Source: an uncultured Eubacteriales bacterium (GTDB taxonomy: Bacteria > Bacillota > Clostridia > Oscillospirales > CAG-272). From it: a stretch of 64,000 nucleotides of DNA. The DNA lies in assembly GCA_934433485.1 (NCBI GenBank), contig CAKRZR010000010.1, positions 1 through 64,000 of the forward strand, given 5' to 3'. The translations under genes and the position numbers were made by a program. The notes below the pieces were generated by a model that was not told the DNA's origin, did not search any database, and saw nothing but the letters and a program-made list of their open reading frames with translations. Positions within the stretch are counted from its first letter, which is position 1. Every line of letters begins with the position of its first letter. Shown piece after piece: positions 57,552-64,000 of this stretch.

Positions 57552-58393
57552 CGTACACGTACCACGGTCTGCGCGATCTTCTGGCGGCGCACGGGATCCC
57601 GGACGCGGATTTTGACGCGCTGACCCTGCTGGAGACGTTTGCCGGCGCGTCGAGGACCGCGATTTTCGCCGATCCGGCGCGGGCATACGAGAGCGAGGCG
57701 CTTACGGACGCGGTGGAAAAGCGACTGCGCCGGGTGCCGCTACAGTATATCATAGGAGAATGGGAATTTATGGGACTGCCGTTTGTCGTGAACGAGCACT
57801 GTCTCATCCCGCGCGCCGATACGGAGCACATCGCGGAAGCCGCCATCGCGCGAAAACCACGGCGGGTGCTCGATCTGTGTACCGGCAGCGGGTGCATTCT
57901 CGCGTCGGTGCTGCACTATTGCCCGGACGCGTCGGGTGTGGCGGTGGACTGCATGGCGGACGCGCTGGCGGTGGCGGCGGAGAATTTCCGGCTGCTCGGC
58001 GTGGCGGAGCGCGTGCAAATCGTGTGCGGCGACGTACGCGAGCGGCTGTTTACGCCAGCGGAAAAGTTTGACGTGATCACCGCGAATCCGCCGTACATCA
58101 CAGCGGACGAAATGAAAACGCTTGCGCCGGAGCTGTCCGCGGAGCCACGAATCGCGCTGACGGACGGCGGGGACGGTCTGTCCCTGTATCAGGCGATATT
58201 GGAGAATTTCTGCGGGAACCTTGCAGACGGCGGCGTGTTTATCGTGGAGCACGGGTACGCGCAGTCGGAGGCGGTATGCGCGATGGCGGCGGAATACGGC
58301 ATGGCGGCGCGGGTGCTCCGAGATTACGGCGGCAATGTGCGCGGCGCGGAGCTGTCCCGCTGCATGACGAAAAATAAGGACGATGGACTATGA
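57548..58393 (+). CDS. prmC: Peptide chain release factor glutamine methyltransferase
   Basis: PrmC methylates the GGQ glutamine of release factors with S-adenosylmethionine. The 281-residue protein has an N-terminal helical domain, QYIIGEWEFMGLPF near residue 66, the SAM-binding motif VLDLCTGSGCI near 107 and the catalytic NPPY near 181. The start is GTG overlapping the DUF1385 stop. The motif usually read RPETE is RADTE here. prfA is not adjacent in this window. It overlaps leuA by ATGA. Confidence 0.93.
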   Translation: MTYTYHGLRDLLAAHGIPDADFDALTLLETFAGASRTAIFADPARAYESEALTDAVEKRLRRVPLQYIIGEWEFMGLPFVVNEHCLIPRADTEHIAEAAIARKPRRVLDLCTGSGCILASVLHYCPDASGVAVDCMADALAVAAENFRLLGVAERVQIVCGDVRERLFTPAEKFDVITANPPYITADEMKTLAPELSAEPRIALTDGGDGLSLYQAILENFCGNLADGGVFIVEHGYAQSEAVCAMAAEYGMAARVLRDYGGNVRGAELSRCMTKNKDDGL

Positions 58394-59913
58394 GAAATAT
58401 AAAAATCACCGACACGACGCTGCGGGACGGCGAACAGACGCCGGGCGTGCGGTTTGGCGTCGGGCAGAAGCTGGACATTGCGCTGCGGCTGGAACGGCTG
58501 GGCGTGGACTGCATTGAGGCGGGTTTTCCGGCGTCCTCACCTGGCGACGCGGAGGCGGTGGCGAAAATTGCGTCCGCGGTGCAAAAAAGCACGGTATGCG
58601 CGCTTGCACGCTGTGTGCCGGGGGACATTGACGCGGCGGCGGAGTCGCTTCGGACAGCGGCGCATCCGCGGATCCATGTATTTATCGCGACGAGCGACAT
58701 TCATCTCGCGCACAAGCTGCACTGCACGCGGGACGAGGTGCTGGCGCGGATCCGGGACTGTGTGACCCGCGCGGTATCGCTCTGTCCGGAGGTGCAGTTC
58801 TCGCCGGAGGACGCGACGCGCACGGATTCGGAATTTCTGCTGTTGGCGCTGCGTACGGCGGCGGAGGCGGGAGCGCGGATCATCAACATTCCGGACACGG
58901 TGGGCTACACGACCCCGGCGGAGTTCGGCGCGCTGATTTCCCGCATCCACAGCGAGATACCGGACAGGCGGATCGGCGTGCACTGCCACAACGATCTGGG
59001 CTTGGCGGTGGCGAACAGTCTGGCGGCGATCGAGGCGGGTGCGTCGTCGGTGGAATGCACCGTAAACGGGCTTGGCGAACGGGCGGGCAACGCGGCACTC
59101 GAAGAGGTCGTGATGGCGCTGTCGGTGCGGCGGGACGTGCTGGGCGCGGTGACGGGACTGGACACGCGGGAAATCACGGACATTTCGCGGCTGGTGTCGT
59201 CGCTCTCGGGTATACCGGTATCCCCGAACAAGGCGATCGTAGGTGCGAACGTATTCACGCACGAGAGCGGCATCCACCAGCACGGCGTGATGCAGGATCG
59301 GGCGACGTACGAGATCATGAAGCCGGAGGACATCGGCAGGGCGGGCAGTGTGATCCTGCTCGGCAAGCTCTCCGGCAGGCACGCGTACGCGGATCGGGTA
59401 CGGCAGATGGGCTATTCCCTTGACGAAGCGGGGATGGACGCGACGTTCACGCGGTTCAAGGAGGTGGCGGACAAGAAATCGACGGTCAGCGACGAGGACA
59501 TCCGCGCGATTTTGAGCGAGTACTTAGACTCCCTGTCGGGGCGGTACCGTCTGGTGACGTTCCAGATCCAGTCCGGGAACCACATCCGCGCGATGGCGCT
59601 GGTGACGCTTGCCGATCACGCGGCAGCCGACGGCGAAAACGAGCGTACGGAAGCGGCGCCAGGTGAAGGTCCCATTGACGCGGCGTTCAACGCGATCCGA
59701 CGGATTGCGGGTGTGGCGGACATAGCGCTTGTGAGCTACGAGATCCGCGCCGTAACCGAGGGAACCGATGCGCTGGGCGAGGCGATCGTGAAGATCAAGT
59801 CGGGCGAATCGGTATTCACGGGCCGCGGCGTTTCCACGGACATCATCAAAGCCTCCATCAAATCCTACCTGAACGCGATCAACAAGCTATTGCTGGGCAC
59901 CGGCTCTGTATAG
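58390..59913 (+). CDS. leuA: 2-isopropylmalate synthase
   Basis: LeuA condenses acetyl-CoA with 2-oxoisovalerate, the first step of leucine synthesis. The 507 residues contain the DRE-TIM barrel signature TDTTLRDGEQTPGV (residue 7), the metal ligands in GVHCHNDLGLAVAN, NGLGERAGNAALEEV near residue 223, GIHQHGVM near 296, and the C-terminal LeuA dimer (allosteric leucine-binding) domain. It overlaps prmC by ATGA, an unusual coupling of a release-factor modifier with leucine biosynthesis. No leuBCD genes follow. A repeat begins at its stop. Confidence 0.92.
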   Translation: MRNIKITDTTLRDGEQTPGVRFGVGQKLDIALRLERLGVDCIEAGFPASSPGDAEAVAKIASAVQKSTVCALARCVPGDIDAAAESLRTAAHPRIHVFIATSDIHLAHKLHCTRDEVLARIRDCVTRAVSLCPEVQFSPEDATRTDSEFLLLALRTAAEAGARIINIPDTVGYTTPAEFGALISRIHSEIPDRRIGVHCHNDLGLAVANSLAAIEAGASSVECTVNGLGERAGNAALEEVVMALSVRRDVLGAVTGLDTREITDISRLVSSLSGIPVSPNKAIVGANVFTHESGIHQHGVMQDRATYEIMKPEDIGRAGSVILLGKLSGRHAYADRVRQMGYSLDEAGMDATFTRFKEVADKKSTVSDEDIRAILSEYLDSLSGRYRLVTFQIQSGNHIRAMALVTLADHAAADGENERTEAAPGEGPIDAAFNAIRRIAGVADIALVSYEIRAVTEGTDALGEAIVKIKSGESVFTGRGVSTDIIKASIKSYLNAINKLLLGTGSV

Positions 59914-60190
59914 TAGGTGCGCTCGTTAGGGTGGAGAGACGGTCGCTTTTGAAAAAGCTCCGCAAAACTTTTATATGGGAATGGTGAAGGGAGGAGTTTG
60001 TGCAAATCCGCTTGCTCGCCAGTTTGAGCGATCCGTTCCCTGTGAAGGTCGTTCGCGGTTCTCAGACTGTTGGGGGAGCCATGTTTTCCTTCAGAAGTGC
60101 GCACCCAACTACATTCGATATATAGTACAAAGTTTTTTGGAAGGGGGTGCGGGGGAGACTTTTTTTTCAAAAAAGTTTCCCCCGCCTATC
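59914..60190. repeat. Rearranged complete interspersed repeat between leuA and cimA
   Basis: The first bases after the leuA stop match the interior of the 7653 copy (TAGGTGCG-TC-TTAGGGTGGAGA) and join straight to a left end: GACGGTCGCTTTTGAAAAAGC, TCCGCAAAACTTTTATATGG, GTTTGTGCAAATCCGCTTGCTCGCCAGTTTG. The right end at 60128-60187 is the alternative class: ACAAAGTTTTTTGGAAGGGGG, then a GGGGGAGAC...GTTTCCCCC hairpin. Interior sequence touching an outer tip suggests recombination between copies. Confidence 0.75.
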
Positions 60191-60197
60191 CTGCAAT

Positions 60198-61826
60198 ATG
60201 AAAATAGAAATCCTGGACACGACGCTTCGGGACGGGGCGCAGGGGTGTGGGGTGGATTTTTCGCCGACGGACCGGTTATTGGTCATGCACCGGCTTGACG
60301 AGCTCGGCATACCCTATATGGAGATCGGGATGATGACCGGGGAGGAGAGCGCGGCGTGGTTTCGCGCGGTGGCGGCGGAGCAATTCTCCGTGGCGCGTCC
60401 GGTGATCTTCTCGCAGACCTGTCGGCCGGGTGAATCGGCAGCGGGAAATCCGCTTTTGCGGCTGGTTGCGCAGTCGCCGATCGCGTGCGTATCGATTTTC
60501 GGCAAGAGCTGGAAATATCAGGCAAGCCGGGTGCTCGGTACGACGGCGGAGGAGAATCTGCGGCTGATCCGGGACAGCGTTTCCTACCTGAAGGCGGCGG
60601 GGAAGACGGTCTTTTTCGACGCGGAGCACTTTTTCGACGGCTACAGCGACGACGCGGACTACGCCTGCGCGGCGGTAGAGACGGCGTTTGCGGCAGGGGC
60701 GGACCGGGTGATCCTCTGCGACACGAACGGCGGTATGCTCCCGGACAGCATCGGCGTGGCGGTAAGCGGCGTGCTTGCGCGTTTGCCGGAGGAATACCGC
60801 AGTAGTGTCGGCATCCACTGTCACAACGACATGGGCATGGCGGCGGCGTGCACGGTCGCGGCGGTTCTGTCGGGGGCGCGTCACGTACAGGGGACGATCT
60901 CCGGCTTTGGCGAGCGGTGCGGGAACGCGAATCTGGACACCGTGATCCCGGTTTTGGAATGGAAGCTCGGCTTCACCTGCATCGGCGCGGAGCATCTGAC
61001 GCATCTGACGCCGGTGGTACGCGCCGTAAACGAGGCGGCGAACCGCGCGATGAACGAGAACGAACCGTTTGTCGGCGGCAACGCGTTCACGCACAAGGCA
61101 GGGACGCACATCGACGGTGTGGTCAAGGCGCCGCGGGCGTTCGAGCACATGGATCCGGCGGCGGTCGGCAATCGGCGCAGCTTTGTGGTGAGCAGCATGA
61201 GCGGACGCGCGGCACTGCTCGACCGGCTGCGGGAATACGTGACCCCGGCGGAGGCGGCGCAGCTTACGAAAAATTCCCCGGAGACGCTGGAGCTGTGGGA
61301 GCTTTTGCGCGAGCGGGAGTCGCTGGGGTACGATTACGAGGACGCGGAGGCGTCGCTGTCGCTGCTCATTGCGCAGACCCTGGGCAGGCGGCGGCGGTTC
61401 TTTGAGCTGCGCAGCTTCAAGGTCATCGTAGACGAGGACGGCGCGAACGCGTACAACGACCGCTGGCAGACGGACGAGATGAAAGCGACGGCGGCGATCA
61501 AGATCGCGGTAGGCGGCAATGAGGAGCTGACGGCAGGCGAGGGCAACGGTCCGGTCAACGCCATGGACGTGGCGCTCCGGCGGGCGCTTGCGCGGTTTTA
61601 CCCGGAAATCGGGCGGCTGCGGCTGTCGGACTACCGGGTACGCGTGCTGGACGCGGGTGCGACGGCGTCCGTGGTACGGGTACGGATCGAATCGACGGAT
61701 GGCGTAGGCGTATGGCGGACAGTCGGCGTCTCCCCGGACATCATCACGGCGAGCTGGCAGGCGCTGCGCGATTCGGTGGAATACATGCTGTCCCAGAGCA
61801 ACAGAAAGGCGGAAACAGAGATATGA
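60198..61826 (+). CDS. cimA: (R)-citramalate synthase
   Basis: CimA condenses pyruvate and acetyl-CoA to citramalate, a threonine-independent route to isoleucine. The 542-residue protein has ILDTTLRDGAQGCGVDFSPTD at the N-terminus, a DTNGGMLP segment near residue 178, GIHCHNDMGMAAA near 204, and the CimA-type NAFTHKAGTHIDGVVKAPRAFEH block. The LeuA-like C-terminal regulatory domain follows. No Shine-Dalgarno sequence lies before the ATG: CCGCCTATCCTGCAAT follows the repeat hairpin directly. It overlaps ddl by ATGA. Confidence 0.92.
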   Translation: MKIEILDTTLRDGAQGCGVDFSPTDRLLVMHRLDELGIPYMEIGMMTGEESAAWFRAVAAEQFSVARPVIFSQTCRPGESAAGNPLLRLVAQSPIACVSIFGKSWKYQASRVLGTTAEENLRLIRDSVSYLKAAGKTVFFDAEHFFDGYSDDADYACAAVETAFAAGADRVILCDTNGGMLPDSIGVAVSGVLARLPEEYRSSVGIHCHNDMGMAAACTVAAVLSGARHVQGTISGFGERCGNANLDTVIPVLEWKLGFTCIGAEHLTHLTPVVRAVNEAANRAMNENEPFVGGNAFTHKAGTHIDGVVKAPRAFEHMDPAAVGNRRSFVVSSMSGRAALLDRLREYVTPAEAAQLTKNSPETLELWELLRERESLGYDYEDAEASLSLLIAQTLGRRRRFFELRSFKVIVDEDGANAYNDRWQTDEMKATAAIKIAVGGNEELTAGEGNGPVNAMDVALRRALARFYPEIGRLRLSDYRVRVLDAGATASVVRVRIESTDGVGVWRTVGVSPDIITASWQALRDSVEYMLSQSNRKAETEI

Positions 61827-62878
61827 AAACGGTATGTGTATTATTTGGCGGCAAGTCCTCGGAGTATGAGGTGTCGCTGTCCTCGGCGCACGCAGTGCTG
61901 TCGAACATTGACAAGACGAAATACAATGTGATCCGGCTCGGCATCACGAAGGAGGACGGGCGTTTCTATCGGTACGACGGCGATCCGGAGGCGATCCGGG
62001 ACGGCTCGTGGTGCGCGGATCGGACAAAGCTGTGCGGTGTGGCGCTGTCCTTATCGGACGGGCGGCTCATCTTCCAGCCGAACGCGGACGGATACGCGCC
62101 GGAGGCGGTGGTGCCGGATGTGGTATTCCCGGTTCTGCACGGCAGATTCGGCGAGGACGGCACGGTACAGGGGATGTTCGCGGTGGCGGGGATCCCGGTG
62201 GTGAGCTGCGACTGCACGTCAAGCGGCGTATGCATGGACAAGGCGATCACAAAGGCGGTGATCTCCGCGGACACGTCTGTTCCGCAGGTGGAATGCGTCG
62301 TGGCGCATCTCGGGGACGACACGGAAGCGCTTCGGGCAAAGTGCGAATCGACCTTCGGCTATCCGATGTTCGTCAAGCCCTGTCGGGCGGGTTCCTCCGT
62401 CGGCGTGACCAAGGTAAAGGACGCGGGTGCGTTTGCGGCTGCGCTGGCGTGTGCGTTCCGGGAGGACGACAAGATCCTCATCGAGCGTGCGGTACGCGGA
62501 CGGGAGATCGAGGTCGCGGTGCTGGAGGAGCACGGGGAATATACGGTGGCGATCCCGGCGGAGATCGACCTGGGTGGCAGCGAGTTTTACGATTACGACA
62601 CGAAATACGTGAGCGACTGCTCGTCGTATTATCTCCCGGCGCGGCTGACCGAGACCGAAACGGCACAGGTGCGGCGCATGGCGCTGGAGGTATTCCGTGC
62701 GCTGGGCTGCAAAATCTTCGCACGTGTGGATTTCTTTATCGAGGACGGTCATTTCATCTTCAACGAGATCAACACGATCCCCGGCTTTACCCCGATCTCG
62801 ATGTACCCGAAGATGATGATCCACTACGGCATCCCCTACGCCGCGCTGATCGATCGAATGATTGCCGCTGCTCTGTAA
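61823..62878 (+). CDS. ddl: D-alanine--D-alanine ligase
   Basis: Ddl makes the D-Ala-D-Ala end of the peptidoglycan precursor. The 351-residue ATP-grasp protein has VLFGGKSSEYEVSLSSAHAV at the N-terminus, VKPCRAGSSVGVTKV near residue 183, the omega-loop EFYDYDTKY near 255, and the metal motif FNEINTIPGFTPISMYPKM. The omega loop resembles D-Ala-D-Ala enzymes rather than lactate-specific Van ligases. ATG overlaps the cimA stop. A repeat begins at its stop. Confidence 0.92.
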   Translation: MKTVCVLFGGKSSEYEVSLSSAHAVLSNIDKTKYNVIRLGITKEDGRFYRYDGDPEAIRDGSWCADRTKLCGVALSLSDGRLIFQPNADGYAPEAVVPDVVFPVLHGRFGEDGTVQGMFAVAGIPVVSCDCTSSGVCMDKAITKAVISADTSVPQVECVVAHLGDDTEALRAKCESTFGYPMFVKPCRAGSSVGVTKVKDAGAFAAALACAFREDDKILIERAVRGREIEVAVLEEHGEYTVAIPAEIDLGGSEFYDYDTKYVSDCSSYYLPARLTETETAQVRRMALEVFRALGCKIFARVDFFIEDGHFIFNEINTIPGFTPISMYPKMMIHYGIPYAALIDRMIAAAL

Positions 62879-63060
62879 GAGGGGGGAACGGGGTACGAGG
62901 AGAACGGTCGCTTTTGAAAATGGAAGAATGCGGTAGCATTCTTCAGGAGAAATCAAAGATTTCTCCCAGCTCCGCAAAACTTTTATGGAAAAAGGTCAAG
63001 GTGGAGTTTGTGCAATTCGATTTTTCTATAGTCTGGCAGGATTTCCGGTACAGGCGGCAC
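62879..63060. repeat. Left end of an interspersed repeat after ddl
   Basis: GAGGGGGGAACGGGGTACGAGG directly after the stop, then GGTCGCTTTTGAAAA. Tip palindromes lie at 62923-62944 (arms GAAGAATGC) and 62946-62966 (arms GGAGAAATC), followed by CAGCTCCGCAAAACTTTTATGG and AGTTTGTGCAATTCGATTT. No right end is recognised before the next gene. Confidence 0.75.
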
Positions 63061-63123
63061 TTTTTCCATCGGTACCCTCTTTCCCAGGCATATATAAAGA
63101 ATATTTTTTAAGGAGACTGCATC

Positions 63124-64000
63124 ATGCTTCCTATGGAATTAAAAAACGCGAAATTCATCTGGCTTCCGTCCCTTGTGAACGAGGTCAACACGTATGTGAT
63201 GACGCGCGAGGTGGTCGCGAAAGCCGCCGGCAAGCGGTACATATTCGCGGTGACGGCGGATTCGGACTACGCGCTCTTTGTCGGCGATCGGCTGGTGACG
63301 GGCAGACAGTACGCAGACTATCCGTTCTACAAGGTATACGACCGGGTGGACATCACGGACGCGCTGACGGAGGGCGAAAACACGCTGACCATTGTCGGCT
63401 TCTGCGCGAATGAGGACAGCTCTACGTACAAGAAATCGGTGCCGGGAATCGCCTATGCGCTATGGGAGGACGGCTGTGAGCGGTTCCACACGAGCGAGGC
63501 GACGAAAATGGCGCAGCATCCGTGCTACAGGAGCGGCAGAGTGGACAAGGTGACGGGGCAGCTGGGCTTTTCGTTCGAGTACGACGGCAGGAATCCGGAA
63601 CCGGTGTGGGAAACGCCTGTGGTGACGCATGTGTTCGACACGCTGTATCCGCGTCCGGTGGAGAAGCTGATCTGGGGACCGGCGACGTCCGGAAAAATCG
63701 TGGCGCACGGCTCGTTCCGGGAAGCGTCCGGCTATCGGAACATGGGCGAGCGGGTGCAGTTCGCATCCCTGTCGATGAAGGAGCGCCGGTATTTTGACGT
63801 GCCGATGGGAGAGAACAAGGCGGCGGCTTCCACGTATCCGTACCGTCCGGCGTCCGCAGCGGATATTTCTCTGGTGCGCGCGGATGGTGAGGACGGTGTA
63901 TGGTGCGTCGTGGACATCGGGCGGGAGGAATCCGGTATGTTCACGCTGGACATCGATCTGCCGTGCGAGGCGGAGGTGATGGTCGGCTGGGGCGAGCATC
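63124..64000 (+). CDS. Alpha-L-rhamnosidase-like protein (GH78-like), N-terminal part
   Basis: The frame stays open to the window end, giving 292 residues of a longer protein. It starts MLPMELKNAKFIWLP with TAAGGAGA about 8 nt upstream. Residues 28-110 look like the N-terminal beta-sandwich of GH78 rhamnosidases (AGKRYIFAVTADSDYALFVGDRLV, VYDRVDITDALTEGENTLTI). The last residues, VVDIGREESGMFTLDIDLPCEAEVMVGWGEH, match the sandwich domain that precedes the catalytic domain. No signal peptide. The catalytic part lies beyond the window. Confidence 0.75.
   Translation, partial: MLPMELKNAKFIWLPSLVNEVNTYVMTREVVAKAAGKRYIFAVTADSDYALFVGDRLVTGRQYADYPFYKVYDRVDITDALTEGENTLTIVGFCANEDSSTYKKSVPGIAYALWEDGCERFHTSEATKMAQHPCYRSGRVDKVTGQLGFSFEYDGRNPEPVWETPVVTHVFDTLYPRPVEKLIWGPATSGKIVAHGSFREASGYRNMGERVQFASLSMKERRYFDVPMGENKAAASTYPYRPASAADISLVRADGEDGVWCVVDIGREESGMFTLDIDLPCEAEVMVGWGEH

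Noticed and set aside
61823..62878. Vancomycin-resistance type ligase (VanA/VanG)
   Set aside because: The omega-loop and C-terminal motifs fit ordinary D-Ala-D-Ala ligase, and no other van genes are nearby.
1633..63060. CRISPR array or retron interpretation of the repeats
   Set aside because: Repeats are dispersed singly between genes rather than in a regular array with spacers, and no cas or reverse transcriptase gene is present.

Overview
The window looks like a chromosomal segment of a moderately GC-rich member of class Clostridia (Bacillota), probably an uncultured, polysaccharide-degrading gut lineage. The evidence is the gene order of the spc/alpha ribosomal cluster, the zinc-type S14 (rpsN) and L36 (rpmJ), an L14e-like KOW gene between map and infA, a DUF1385-prmC pair, four lipoprotein solute-binding proteins, a dockerin, and glycosidases of families GH35, GH36 and (partial) GH78. 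I cannot name the genus. The window opens with 27 consecutive C, which looks like an assembly edge.

Layout. 172-13606: a complete rplN-to-rplQ cluster (rplN, rplX, rplE, rpsN, rpsH, rplF, rplR, rpsE, rpmD, rplO, secY, adk, map, KOW gene, infA, rpmJ, rpsM, rpsK, rpsD, rpoA, rplQ), ending in strong terminators. 14203-19900: a polysaccharide flippase, a small ribbon-helix-helix protein, ComM/YifB and a GH35 beta-galactosidase. 20109-26467: tRNA-Ala(CGC), three solute-binding lipoproteins and a Gfo/Idh/MocA dehydrogenase. 26806-36829: an HTH membrane regulator, a small lipoprotein, an ABC exporter whose ATPase and permease are split by a 2.4 kb insertion, a TetM-like GTPase and an MFS transporter. 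37307-46327: a CNNM/CBS protein, an SDR, an ECF sigma factor with a DUF4367-like partner, an MBL hydrolase, a small membrane protein, an SGNH hydrolase, a fourth solute-binding lipoprotein and an E2-like acyltransferase. 46521-55059 (minus strand): glycosyltransferase-murJ, a GH36 alpha-galactosidase, and an alpha/beta hydrolase with ligA. 55270-64000: a broken dockerin gene, DUF1385-prmC-leuA, cimA-ddl, and the start of a GH78-like rhamnosidase.

The most striking content is between the genes. About two dozen copies of the ends of one interspersed repeat family fill the intergenic spaces. An end consists of tandem GGGGAACG-like units, then a hairpin, then a conserved AAAACTTTTAT core, then a GTTTGTGCAAGTC block. 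Complete copies have two ends in inverted orientation and are about 190-600 bp, except one of 2.4 kb that carries two genes. The outer tips lie within a few bases of stop codons on either strand, and the hairpin tips carry interchangeable, sometimes nested, short palindromes. The family interrupts the ribosomal cluster in at least four places, separates an ABC ATPase from its permease, and encloses genes in two cases. I do not recognise it as a named family. No transposase, CRISPR array or phage gene is visible in the window.
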